This document shows, one piece after another, positions 35,190 through 43,978 of a stretch of 44,975 bases of DNA; the stretch's first letter is position 1; every line of letters begins with the position of its first letter. The translations under genes and the position numbers were made by a program. The notes beneath the pieces are model-generated. The model was not told the DNA's origin and ran no database searches. It saw only the letters and a program-made list of their open reading frames with translations. Origin of the DNA: Bacillota bacterium (GTDB taxonomy: Bacteria > Bacillota > Limnochordia > DTU087). The DNA lies in NCBI GenBank assembly GCA_012519025.1, contig JAAYQZ010000049.1:1-44975 (forward strand), written 5' to 3'.

Positions 35190-36605
35190 CTATCTCGCCG
35201 CCGCCGTTTGAGGCAATCCAGGCGCTTTTGTGTCATCGCCGTCCTCATCTTCCAATTCAGCCCGCTTCAAAACTTGTCTGCGGGCATAGAAAAAGCTGGC
35301 TATCTGCCCGGCCCCTGCTATGGCCCAGGTTACCGGGTAACACCAAAACAAAACAGCGAACGTGGGATACCAAGCAAAGACAGTAACCAACCAAACTATG
35401 CGCATGAGACATGCACCAATCAACGTGGAGAGCATGGGCAGTATAGAATACCCCATTGCTCTGGTCAAGCCGGGGAAGACACTCATAATGCCGCAGGTAA
35501 AGTATGTGGCCATGGTGATCTTCATATGCACCATACCGATATCTATGACTTCCGCGTTGGTAGTATAGAAACCAAGCAAAGCCCTGCCGAAAAAGAGAGT
35601 TACCCCACCCAACACAATCCAAGTTGTGAAAATCAAAACCGTACAGACTTTTGCAATGGAATCGATTTGATCGTATTTTTTTGCCCCCACACTTTGGCCG
35701 GTAAACGTGATAGCCGCGTTGTAGTAAGCATTCATCGCTGTGCTGACAAAACCCTCTACATTCCCGGCCGTGGACCTGGCCGCAACTACCGCGGAACCAA
35801 AGGAATTAACCGCCGACTGAATCAGCACATTGGAAATGGAAAAAAGTAAACTCTGTAATCCTGCAGGTAAACCCACTTTGGTTATGTCCTTAAGTTTTTC
35901 CCTATCTACACGCAGAAGGTGCCATCTAAGACGAATGGCACCTTCACTTCTGACAAGGCAAGCCAAAATCATAACCATTGCCAGATATTGTGATATAACC
36001 GTAGCCCATGCTACACCGGCTACACTCATATCAAATACTATCACAAATATCAGGTTGAATATCACGTTGACAATTCCGCTGATAGTCAGGTAATACATAG
36101 GTCTTCGACTATCACCAATAGCGCGCAGGATTGCTGCGCCGAAGTTGTATATCATGCTGGCAGGAAGACCGAGGAAATATATACGAATGTACAGTGCCGA
36201 TAATTCAATAATATCCTCAGGGGTACCCATAACACCAAGTAAACGCTCACAAACCAATAATCCTGCCACCATTACCACCAAACCGTTAAAAACGCTGATG
36301 GCCATAGAGGTGTGCACAGAGCGACTAATAGCATCTGGGTTGCCCGCACCATAATCCTGCGCAACAACGACACTTGTTCCAACGGAAAGTCCCATGAATA
36401 AAGTAACAATTAGATTGATTAAAGAGCCGGTGGCCCCTACTGCCGCCAAAGCGTGACTGCCTGAGAACCGCCCTACAACTACCATGTCTGCTGCATTGAA
36501 GAGCAGTTGTAAGACGTTCATGGCCATAATTGGCAGAGCAAAAATAAGCATCCTCCGAAGCAACGACTGATCTACTAATTCGAATTCCCGGGCCTGTGGG
36601 GCCAT
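35190..36605 (-). CDS. MATE-family multidrug/metabolite efflux transporter (copy 2)
   Basis: This 471-residue paralogue of the transporter at 32295-33707 shares long identical runs such as NAYYNAAITFTGQS and GLTRAMGYSILPML. It uses the ATG at 36605 preceded by AAAGGAAG; a longer reading upstream would run through the promoter. Differences cluster in loops and near the C-terminus, where it is more charged. A tandem duplication with the GGDEF gene caught between the copies is the simplest origin. Substrates may differ between the copies. Confidence 0.94.
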   Translation of the reverse strand: MAPQAREFELVDQSLLRRMLIFALPIMAMNVLQLLFNAADMVVVGRFSGSHALAAVGATGSLINLIVTLFMGLSVGTSVVVAQDYGAGNPDAISRSVHTSMAISVFNGLVVMVAGLLVCERLLGVMGTPEDIIELSALYIRIYFLGLPASMIYNFGAAILRAIGDSRRPMYYLTISGIVNVIFNLIFVIVFDMSVAGVAWATVISQYLAMVMILACLVRSEGAIRLRWHLLRVDREKLKDITKVGLPAGLQSLLFSISNVLIQSAVNSFGSAVVAARSTAGNVEGFVSTAMNAYYNAAITFTGQSVGAKKYDQIDSIAKVCTVLIFTTWIVLGGVTLFFGRALLGFYTTNAEVIDIGMVHMKITMATYFTCGIMSVFPGLTRAMGYSILPMLSTLIGACLMRIVWLVTVFAWYPTFAVLFWCYPVTWAIAGAGQIASFFYARRQVLKRAELEDEDGDDTKAPGLPQTAAAR

Positions 36606-36644
36606 AAAATACCCGCTTCCTTTGCTAATATGTTGTTTGTGTCC

Positions 36645-36677
36645 AGCATACCACACCGATGTTAATAATGTTTGATC
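36645..36677 (-). promoter_or_regulatory. Promoter of MATE copy 2 with a conserved 21-bp box
   Basis: The minus strand carries a box containing GATCAAACATTATTAACAT plus CG (36677-36657), six bases, then TATGCT (36650-36645). It differs from the box of copy 1 at one position, while the flanking leader sequences are not alike, which argues for functional conservation. Confidence 0.6.
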
Positions 36678-36801
36678 AAAACCACCCTTTCACCCAAATC
36701 ATGCCTTCAATACACTGCACGCATATCCTCCCAACTAATTCAAGTTTACCCTCGGCCCGTTTACAGTTTATACCGCATTCCCATCCAAATCCTAATTTTC
36801 C

Positions 36802-36829
36802 TACAGTTTGGCAGGACTAATGCCGATAC
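36802..36829 (+). promoter_or_regulatory. Sigma-28-like (flagellar) promoter of the second chemoreceptor
   Basis: TACA (36802-36805), a 16-nt spacer and GCCGATAC (36822-36829) closely match the flagellar sigma consensus TAAA-N15-GCCGATAA. It lies just before the ribosome site of a chemoreceptor gene, as expected. GCAGGA at 36811 overlaps it but lacks the GAA partner. Confidence 0.65.
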
Positions 36830-36850
36830 TTATATTAGGAGGGGATAAAT

Positions 36851-38698
36851 TTGAATAAATTTCGTACTCTCTCTTTTAAAACATCACTAATGTTTACAGT
36901 AATAGCCTTAATCCCGTTGATCATGGGAATGGGTTACTCTGTCCTGATTGGCCAAAAAACTATAGCCGATGGAATCCAGCGAGAAATCACCACTTTAGGA
37001 AGTAAAAACATTGACTTCATCGAGGAGTGGTTTGAACAGCGAATGAGGGAAATGAAGACCATTGCTCAATACCCCGCGGCACAGAACATCGATCAAGATG
37101 CCCTGGAGCCGATTTTACGAGCAGCGCAGCAGCAGCTGCTGCATTATGAGAATATTATTTATGTAGACCCGAATGGTCGGGGAGTCACAGCTTCCAACAA
37201 GGAAACAGATGTTTTAGGATTTGATGTATGGGATCGTGATTGGTTCCAACAGGTTCGAACCGGTAAAGACACTTTTTCAGAGCCTTTACTATCAAGGGCT
37301 ACAGGTAATCTCGTGGTAACCACCGCCGCCCCGGTCTTGAAAAATGGAACCTTCCTCGGTACAGTTAGAGGCGCAGTTCAATTGGACACTTTGGTTGAAC
37401 TGGTGGGTAACCAAGAAATCTGCTATGATGGGCAAAGCTATTTGGTAGATCAACAAGGAGTCCCTGTTACTTTAGTAAGGGGTCTTACAACAGAAACGGA
37501 CGCGCCCCTTACCACATTTGCCGCAAAGGAGATTGCATCAGGCAAACGAGGTTTTTCCAAATACATGGGACCCGACGGCAGTGAGGTGTTTGGCATGTAT
37601 GCTTATATGCCCCTTGCCGGGTTGGGATTAATTGTCGAAGTACCGGTAGAGCAGGCTTTTAAGGCAACAGCAGACCTGGTGATGCGCAGCACGATATTTG
37701 CTTTAATCATGGGAGCAGTCGCACTGTTTTTGGGAATGCTTTTTGCCCGCTATTTGACAAAGCCCATCCACGGCATAGTGACCAATTTGGCAAAACTCAC
37801 CCAAGGGGATTTATCCGGAGCGTATGCGTCAAACCGCAGTGATGAAATAGGCGACATCCAAGCATCCATCAGCGAACTGCAAACTCAGTGGCGAACCATG
37901 CTCGGCGAGATCAATGCCTTAGTAACCCGCTCCATGACCACCGGAGAACAGCTGGCAGCGACGAGCCAACAAAACTCTGCCGCGGTTGAAGAAATTGCTT
38001 CCGCCGCAAATAACTTTACACAGACGGTATCAGCACTGCGGGGCAAAACCGAGAAAATGGCGGAGCATTCAGGGCAAGCGAGCCAAGCCTCTTTGGCCGG
38101 ACAAAAACAGATGGAGCAGGCAGTAGGTGCAGTAGAGCAAAGCGTAGCATCGAGCAAAGAAGCGGTCTTATCCCTAGCTGATATTTCTGAGCAAGCGAAA
38201 GAAATTCAAGCCGTAGTCAATATAGTTTCAGACATTGCCGATCAAACAAACCTGTTGGCCTTAAACGCCGCCATTGAGGCGGCAAGGGCCGGTGAACAAG
38301 GGCGAGGCTTTGCGGTGGTGGCTGAGGAAGTGCGCAAATTGGCAGAGCAAAGTCAAGCATCTACAGGATCTATAGCTGCTATAGTAGACAATCTGCAAAA
38401 CCAACTGCAACACGGTGCCAACATTATGAGCGCCACAGGAGAAGCTGTCAGTGAAGTCAACGAGATTTTCAATGAAACAACCCGAGTGTTTCAAGAGATC
38501 ACCGAAACAGTCGCCACAACCCTACAACTCGTCAATGAAGTGGCTGAAGACACCGCCGAGCTTGATGTAACCAGCCAGGAAATATCAGCATCCACCGAAG
38601 AACAAGCGGCATCCACAGCTGAGATCGCGGAAGCCGCCAATGCCATCGGCAATATAGGCGTACAGTTGGAAGAACTGATGCAGCGTTTTCGTCTATAA
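36851..38698 (+). CDS. Methyl-accepting chemotaxis protein (dCache-type sensor)
   Basis: This 615-residue chemoreceptor has a first helix near residues 10-32 and a dCache-type sensor domain ([48 protein letters not shown] and [23 protein letters not shown], read in parts). A second helix near 280-302, a HAMP segment ([19 protein letters not shown]) and the signalling tip [32 protein letters not shown] (in parts) follow. It starts at TTG 36851 with a strong AGGAGGGG. A sigma-28-like promoter ties it to the flagellar regulon. It ends directly against the convergent sugar permease gene with no base between the two stop codons. Confidence 0.95.
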   Translation: MNKFRTLSFKTSLMFTVIALIPLIMGMGYSVLIGQKTIADGIQREITTLGSKNIDFIEEWFEQRMREMKTIAQYPAAQNIDQDALEPILRAAQQQLLHYENIIYVDPNGRGVTASNKETDVLGFDVWDRDWFQQVRTGKDTFSEPLLSRATGNLVVTTAAPVLKNGTFLGTVRGAVQLDTLVELVGNQEICYDGQSYLVDQQGVPVTLVRGLTTETDAPLTTFAAKEIASGKRGFSKYMGPDGSEVFGMYAYMPLAGLGLIVEVPVEQAFKATADLVMRSTIFALIMGAVALFLGMLFARYLTKPIHGIVTNLAKLTQGDLSGAYASNRSDEIGDIQASISELQTQWRTMLGEINALVTRSMTTGEQLAATSQQNSAAVEEIASAANNFTQTVSALRGKTEKMAEHSGQASQASLAGQKQMEQAVGAVEQSVASSKEAVLSLADISEQAKEIQAVVNIVSDIADQTNLLALNAAIEAARAGEQGRGFAVVAEEVRKLAEQSQASTGSIAAIVDNLQNQLQHGANIMSATGEAVSEVNEIFNETTRVFQEITETVATTLQLVNEVAEDTAELDVTSQEISASTEEQAASTAEIAEAANAIGNIGVQLEELMQRFRL

Positions 38699-39742
38699 TT
38701 ATGCGCTTTCTTTCCTTTGCAGCAGCACTGCAAATATCACAATCAGACCTTTAAAAGCCTCCCTGAGGAAGGGTGGCACCCCGAAAAGGTTAAGCAGGTT
38801 ATTCATGACTGCAATAATCAACATTCCCAATACAGTACCAATAATGGTTCCCCGACCGCCGCTCATAACTGTCCCACCGACGATTGCGGCAGCAATGGCA
38901 TCCATTTCATATCCGCTTCCCGCATTGGCAAAATCCATGGAGCCGATGCGGGAAACCTGGATTACGGAGGCTATTGCAACCAAAATGCCCATCAAAGAAT
39001 AGGCTCTTGTCTTCACCCGCTCCACATTAACACCGGAAAGCCGGGCAGCCCTTTCGTTGGAACCTACAGCTATTACCTGCCGGCCAAAAACGGTTCGTGT
39101 AGCAATATAGTGAAGCACTGCCGCAACAACGAGCCAATAAATGATTGGCATAAACATTAAATTGCCTACAGTCAAATTCGATATTTTGAGAAACTCCCGC
39201 GGAACCCGGGGGTTATATCCCTGCATGAAGTGTTGTGTAACACTGCGGAAGATTTTCATGGCCCCTAAGGTTGCCACAAAGGGAGCAATTCTGCCCTTGG
39301 TAATCAAAAGGCCAATCACGGTTCCAAGCACATAACCGAGAATTATGGCTGTACCCACTGTCAATATGAAAGCAGGTATACCTGTGAGCCCCATTTTGAG
39401 GAAAAGTCCTTTTGGTCCCGTATCAAGTAAGGTCATGATCACGGCACCGGTAGCCACCAAAGTGGAACCAACTGCTAGATCAATTCCTCCGGTAATGATC
39501 ACCATAGTCATACCCAATGAGACAATACCGATACCAGCATTATTTCTGAGAATATTTATCCAGTTGCGAGCCCAGGAACTAAACCAGTGGCCTACCGAAC
39601 TGTAATCAAAACCGAGAACCACTGTCTGTAGGATAATCAAAATTACAAGTACTAAAACTGTACCAAAATGGGAATCCGCTGCTCCTCGACTCTCAAACCA
39701 ACCTCTAATCCTGCTTTGTTCTTGACGTGTTCCTGCATGCAT
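38699..39742 (-). CDS. Ribose/galactose-type ABC transporter permease (RbsC family)
   Basis: This 347-residue permease has eight to ten hydrophobic segments and the family segments GIGIVSLGMTMVIITGGIDLAVGS, GLLITKGRIAPFVATLGAM, and AIAAAIVGGTVMSGGRGTIIGTVLG (each read in parts). It is the channel for the sugar taken up by the binding protein at 41320-42246 and powered by the ATPase just upstream (14 nt gap). The exact sugar is unknown: ribose, xylose, galactose and others use the same family. It starts at ATG 39742. Confidence 0.94.
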   Translation of the reverse strand: MHAGTRQEQSRIRGWFESRGAADSHFGTVLVLVILIILQTVVLGFDYSSVGHWFSSWARNWINILRNNAGIGIVSLGMTMVIITGGIDLAVGSTLVATGAVIMTLLDTGPKGLFLKMGLTGIPAFILTVGTAIILGYVLGTVIGLLITKGRIAPFVATLGAMKIFRSVTQHFMQGYNPRVPREFLKISNLTVGNLMFMPIIYWLVVAAVLHYIATRTVFGRQVIAVGSNERAARLSGVNVERVKTRAYSLMGILVAIASVIQVSRIGSMDFANAGSGYEMDAIAAAIVGGTVMSGGRGTIIGTVLGMLIIAVMNNLLNLFGVPPFLREAFKGLIVIFAVLLQRKESA

Positions 39743-39756
39743 GTCCGTACCCGCCT

Positions 39757-41247
39757 TTAACTTGCAGCCAAGCTCCCACCGGTTGCAAGTCTCATAATAT
39801 CATGCTCAGTCATGGTATCACCTGAGACTTCACCTTGAATTTCACCCTGATACATTACTAAAGCCCTGTCACACAATCTGATAATTTCCGCGGCTTCACT
39901 GGATAAAACCACGATAGCCATTCCCTCTTCCGCCAACCTCAGAACAATATCATAGATCTCTTCCTTGGCCCCCACATCTACCCCTTGGGTGGGATTATCA
40001 AGGATCAAGATTTTAGGGCCGGCCGGAAGCCATTTGGCCAATACCACCTTCTGCTGGTTGCCTCCGGAAAGTGTGTTAATATTGTCGGTGTTTTTTCGCA
40101 TCCTAATGGCCAACCTAGTTTTTTGCTCAGCAAACAAGTTTTCCTGTTTCTTCTTGTCGATGATCCCCTGCCGTGCAAAAAGCGGCCAAGTAACTATAGA
40201 GGCATTTTCTAAGACATTCATATCTTTAATAATACTGTTTTCCTTGCGGTTGCCAGGAAGATAACCGATTCCCAAGTTTAATGCTTGTTCTGTACCATGC
40301 AGCCGCGCGCGCCTGTCTTCTATAAATATATCCCCAGATACAATAGGTTCTGCCCCGAAAATGGCTTGGAACAGCTCACTACGCCCATCACCCAAAAGAC
40401 CCGTCAATCCAAGAATTTCTCCCTTGCTTACATTCAGACTCACATTGCGGAAAGCATGGGTATGGCATAGGTTTTCTACACGTAAAACTTCTGGGCCGAT
40501 GATCTTTTGTCTTGTTAAGACGTCTGTACTAATATCATGGCCAACCATAAACCGGGCCAAATCATCGGCGGTAACATCCGTGACAAGCCCCTCTGCAACC
40601 AACTCGCCATCACGCAGGACCATGTATCGCTCACAAATCTCCATAACTTCATTGAGTTTATGGGAAATAAAAATGATGCCTACTCCCTGCTTTTTTAGGG
40701 TATCCATCATCTCGAAAACCCGCTTGATCTCCGGCGCAGTCAACGAGGTAGTTGGTTCATCCATTATAATAACAGAGGCATCCATCATAATGGCACGGCA
40801 GATCTCAACAATCTGCTTATAAGAGGCATCCAAGTTTCTCACCATTGTTTTTGGATCCAAATCAATATTCATCCTGCCGAAAATTGCTTCTGTTTCAGCA
40901 CGCATTCTGTCAAGATCCAATCTTCCCCATTTATTGACTGGTTCTCGCCCCAAAAACATATTCTCGAAAATCGGAAGATCGTTAATAAGGTTAAGCTCTT
41001 GATGAATAAAGGCAATACCTGCATTAAGTGAATCTGCCGGAGTAGCAAACTCAACCTCTGAGCCGTTAATATAAATCCTCCCGGAGTCCCGTTGATGTAC
41101 ACCTCCGAGGATGTTCATAAGGGTAGACTTTCCTGCACCGTTTTCCCCAATTAAAGCACATATTTCTCCGCCTTTAATGGTGATGGTAACATCTTTAAGG
41201 ACCCGATGGGCACCGAAGGATTTGTTTATGTTCTCCATGCGGATCAT
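39757..41247 (-). CDS. Sugar ABC transporter ATP-binding protein, two ABC domains (RbsA/MglA family)
   Basis: This is a 496-residue double ATPase. The first domain has Walker A GENGAGKST and Walker B IIMDEPTTSL, but its signature reads LDASYKQ instead of the common LSVGQQQ. The second has the degenerate Walker A GLLGDGRSE usual for the family, a strong signature LSGGNQQKVVLAKW, and LILDNPTQGVDVGAKEEI. It energises uptake by the RbsC-like permease. It starts at ATG 41247 with no strong ribosome site, after a long hairpin that follows the binding-protein gene. This suggests low translation relative to the binding protein. Confidence 0.94.
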   Translation of the reverse strand: MIRMENINKSFGAHRVLKDVTITIKGGEICALIGENGAGKSTLMNILGGVHQRDSGRIYINGSEVEFATPADSLNAGIAFIHQELNLINDLPIFENMFLGREPVNKWGRLDLDRMRAETEAIFGRMNIDLDPKTMVRNLDASYKQIVEICRAIMMDASVIIMDEPTTSLTAPEIKRVFEMMDTLKKQGVGIIFISHKLNEVMEICERYMVLRDGELVAEGLVTDVTADDLARFMVGHDISTDVLTRQKIIGPEVLRVENLCHTHAFRNVSLNVSKGEILGLTGLLGDGRSELFQAIFGAEPIVSGDIFIEDRRARLHGTEQALNLGIGYLPGNRKENSIIKDMNVLENASIVTWPLFARQGIIDKKKQENLFAEQKTRLAIRMRKNTDNINTLSGGNQQKVVLAKWLPAGPKILILDNPTQGVDVGAKEEIYDIVLRLAEEGMAIVVLSSEAAEIIRLCDRALVMYQGEIQGEVSGDTMTEHDIMRLATGGSLAAS

Positions 41248-41275
41248 TCAATCACATCCAGAGCTGTAATGGGAA

Positions 41276-41308
41276 AGTGCAAGGAAAGGCAAAGCCTTCC
41301 CCTGCACT
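41276..41308 (-). promoter_or_regulatory. Intercistronic stem-loop after the ribose-type binding protein
   Basis: A continuous 15-bp stem (41308-41294 with 41290-41276, two G-T wobbles) closes a 3-nt loop. TTTCCC follows, a poor U-tract, so it is more likely an mRNA-stabilising hairpin or partial terminator between the binding protein and ATPase genes. Confidence 0.7.
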
Positions 41309-41319
41309 GTGTTTGCGTT

Positions 41320-42246
41320 TTAGTAAGGTGAGTGTGGATCGAGGAAATCTTGGTAATTGTCTTTATCCACAATGGTGGTAGGAATAATCTTGACCATCTC
41401 GACCTCTTCACCTTTTAGAACCTGCAGAGCCACGTCTACAGCATCTTTTACCATAGCAGGGCTGTAAAGGGCAGACTGCAGCCAGATGTCGTCGTTTTCC
41501 GGCATCATATTGAAGTATTCCTGCATACCGCCACCGCCGGTAATCACTTGAATATCGGTGCGGCCGGCTTCTCGAATAGCCTGCAGTACCCCTACAGACG
41601 TTTCATCGTCCATGGAATAAACCGCATCAATTTTCGGATTGCGAGTCAGAATATCAGCAAAGTCTTTCAAGCCGTCTTCCCTAGTAAACTGGGTGGCATA
41701 GGTTAGTATGTTTAGATCGGGAGCAATCTCAGCCACTGTATCCAAGAAACCCTTTTTCCTGAGTGCAGATACAGAACCGGAACTGGGAACTTCCAGCATA
41801 ACTACGGTTGCCTCTGGGCCCACCTTATCAACAATGTAGTGGCCACCTTGGATACCCATGTCCTCGTTGTCACCCGCCACTCGATAAACGCCATCAAGAT
41901 CAATGACTATATCGAAGTTAACTACGGGGATTCCTGCATCCAGTGCACGCTGCATAGAAACTTCCATGCCTTCCCACTGCGGGAACGCCACTATGGCTTC
42001 TGCACCCCAGGTCATCAAATCATCCAGCTGTGCTGTCATTTCCTCCGCATTACCACTGGTTTGAATGCGGTAGACGACCTCATCTGCAAGCTCCTTACAG
42101 CGGGCTTCAGCATGGTAAGCTACTGCAGCAACCCAACCATGGGTGACAGCAGGGGCTAAGATGCCGATCTTGTACTGTTCCGCCGCGGCTGCGGAACCGG
42201 AAACAACTAATGCTAGTACCAAAACTAAGAAGACAATTCTTTTCAC
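41320..42246 (-). CDS. Sugar ABC transporter substrate-binding protein (periplasmic-binding-protein type I, RbsB-like)
   Basis: This 308-residue secreted protein has a Sec signal (MKRIVFLVLVLALVVSGSAAAA) without a cysteine lipobox. Mature segments YKIGILAPAVTHGWVAAVAYHAEARCKEL, AIVAFPQWEGMEVSMQRALDAGIPVVNFD and VYSMDDETSVGVLQAI (each read in parts) match type I sugar-binding proteins. HGW and the Trp/Asp positions are typical ligand contacts. It starts at GTG 42246 after AAGGGGGAAG. It is the first gene of binding protein-ATPase-permease. The 131-base upstream spacer contains GCAGGG (minus strand, 42316-42311), a degenerate relative of the recurrent leader element. Confidence 0.94.
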   Translation of the reverse strand: MKRIVFLVLVLALVVSGSAAAAEQYKIGILAPAVTHGWVAAVAYHAEARCKELADEVVYRIQTSGNAEEMTAQLDDLMTWGAEAIVAFPQWEGMEVSMQRALDAGIPVVNFDIVIDLDGVYRVAGDNEDMGIQGGHYIVDKVGPEATVVMLEVPSSGSVSALRKKGFLDTVAEIAPDLNILTYATQFTREDGLKDFADILTRNPKIDAVYSMDDETSVGVLQAIREAGRTDIQVITGGGGMQEYFNMMPENDDIWLQSALYSPAMVKDAVDVALQVLKGEEVEMVKIIPTTIVDKDNYQDFLDPHSPY

Positions 42247-42377
42247 TGCACTTCCCCCTTAAGTGTGTAATTGGTTTTCTCTTTATATCTACTACTCAAA
42301 GGGGTAAATTCCCTGCATGGCTAGGCACTGAGTTCACTGGGATTTTCTTCGCCTTCATCCAAAATGTTGGGCCGAAA

Positions 42378-43115
42378 TTATTGATTCAATATACGCTTTA
42401 GAAATTCCCGGGTCCGCCCCTCAGACGGGTTGTTGAAAATCTGTTGTGGTGAACCTTCTTCAGCAATGACACCGTCGTCCATAAAAACCACCCGATCAGC
42501 TACCTCCTCTGCAAACCCCATTTCATGGGTGACCACCAGCATGGTCAATCCTGACTCAGCAAGTTCTTTCATAACCTTGAGAACTTCCCCTACCATCTCA
42601 GGATCCAAAGCAGATGTAGGCTCATCAAAAAGCATCACATCGGGATTCATGGAAAGTGCTCGGGCGATAGCCACCCGCTGTTTTTGGCCTCCTGACAGCT
42701 GTTTGGGTTTGGCATGAATAAACTGCTCCATACCAACCATCCGCAAATACTCCATAGCCACAGCTTCAGCCTCCTGCCTGGAGCGCTTAAGAAGCTTAAC
42801 TTGCCCTACTGTGCAGTTGCCTAATGCATCGTGATTGTTGAACAAATTGAATTGCTGAAAAACCATACCCAGTTTCTGTCTGTATTTATAAACATCGTGC
42901 TGTTCATTTAAAATATCTTCACCTTTGTATATAACTCGACCACCACAAGGTTTCTCCAGCAGATTGATGCAGCGGAGAAGAGTAGATTTACCGGAACCGG
43001 AGGAGCCGATAATGCAAACCACTTCACCCTTGGTGACGGAAAAATTGATGTCCTTTAAGACTACATTGTCGCCAAAAGACTTGCTTAAATGCTCAACTTC
43101 AATAATATTCACCAC
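42378..43115 (-). CDS. Polar amino acid ABC transporter ATP-binding protein (GlnQ type)
   Basis: This 245-residue ATPase has Walker [10 protein letters not shown], the Q-loop [10 protein letters not shown], signature [15 protein letters not shown], Walker [15 protein letters not shown] and switch His in VVTHEMGFA, all intact. It drives uptake by the permease 12 nt upstream. Tandem GTG codons at 43115 and 43112 follow GGGGGGAGAGG, and either can start. It is the last gene of the amino-acid importer operon; no clear terminator is visible before the ribose-type operon. Confidence 0.95.
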   Translation of the reverse strand: MVNIIEVEHLSKSFGDNVVLKDINFSVTKGEVVCIIGSSGSGKSTLLRCINLLEKPCGGRVIYKGEDILNEQHDVYKYRQKLGMVFQQFNLFNNHDALGNCTVGQVKLLKRSRQEAEAVAMEYLRMVGMEQFIHAKPKQLSGGQKQRVAIARALSMNPDVMLFDEPTSALDPEMVGEVLKVMKELAESGLTMLVVTHEMGFAEEVADRVVFMDDGVIAEEGSPQQIFNNPSEGRTREFLKRILNQ

Positions 43116-43127
43116 GGCCTCTCCCCC

Positions 43128-43889
43128 CTAATTCGGATTGCCCAGCCTGAACATGTCTTCGGGCGCGGCTACTTGCATTTGGTTTAATGTATAGCTTTCC
43201 GGTCCATCCATTTTCCGTTCCAAATGTCTTAAAATGCGGGTCACGGTAAAAGTCATGATGAAATAAATAATGCAGGCGACGAAAAAAGCTTCGAAATACC
43301 TGAAATTATTGCCGGCAACAGACTTAGTTTGGAAATATAGTTCAGTAACCGATATAACATTGAGAACGGAAGTATCCTTAATATTAATCACAAATTCGTT
43401 GCCTGTGGCAGGCAAAATATTGCGGATAGCCTGCGGAAGCACTACATTAAGCATGGTTTCCAAATGGTTCATCCCAATGGCATGGGCTGCTTCAAACTGC
43501 CCTCGATCTACTGAAATAATGCCGCCCCGAACTATTTCCGCCATATAGGCGCCTGTGTTGATGGACACGATAAAAATCGCGGCAAACAAACGATCCATAT
43601 GGATATTAAATGCCATGGCCGTACCGTAAAAAATCACCATGGCTTGGACGATCATGGGAGTCCCCCGGAAAAACTCAATATAGGACGCAAGCAAAGCATT
43701 GACGACTTTGAGCGAAATCCTTTTTATTCCCCGCTCCGGTGTGGGCATTGTACGAATTACTCCGATGCATAAACCTATTAGGGAGCCAATTACAGTGCCG
43801 ATGATGGAAATCAATAAAGTAATACCGGCACCTCGCAAAAACATAGTCCAGTATTCAGATAAAATGCGTGTAACCCATTCTAGACTCAT
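43128..43889 (-). CDS. Polar amino acid ABC transporter permease (GlnP/HisM type)
   Basis: This 253-residue permease has about five helices and the family segments GAGITLLISIIGTVIGSLIGL, EFFRGTPMIVQAMVIFYG, and the EAA loop EAAHAIGMNHLETMLNVVLPQAIRN followed by ILPATGNEFVINIKDTSVL (each read in parts). The ATG at 43889 follows AAAGGGAGAGAACG; the longer upstream reading runs through a hairpin and has no ribosome site. It sits between the binding protein and GlnQ genes. Confidence 0.95.
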   Translation of the reverse strand: MSLEWVTRILSEYWTMFLRGAGITLLISIIGTVIGSLIGLCIGVIRTMPTPERGIKRISLKVVNALLASYIEFFRGTPMIVQAMVIFYGTAMAFNIHMDRLFAAIFIVSINTGAYMAEIVRGGIISVDRGQFEAAHAIGMNHLETMLNVVLPQAIRNILPATGNEFVINIKDTSVLNVISVTELYFQTKSVAGNNFRYFEAFFVACIIYFIMTFTVTRILRHLERKMDGPESYTLNQMQVAAPEDMFRLGNPN

Positions 43890-43924
43890 CGTTCTCTCCC
43901 TTTTTAACCAAACTGCATTTATTT

Positions 43925-43960
43925 GAAAAACCGACTGCATAATAATGTAGCCGGTTTTTC
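43925..43960 (-). promoter_or_regulatory. Intercistronic stem-loop after the amino-acid-binding protein
   Basis: A 12-bp stem (43960-43949 with 43936-43925, one wobble) encloses a 12-nt loop. The 3' arm itself holds five T, so it could act as a leaky terminator. It lies between the binding-protein stop and the permease ATG. Confidence 0.65.
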
Positions 43961-43978
43961 ATTCACAAGGTTCAATGA

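Noticed and set aside
35184-35849. A 221-residue open frame on the plus strand
   Set aside because: It is antisense to a clear MATE gene, with no ribosome site and no recognisable protein.
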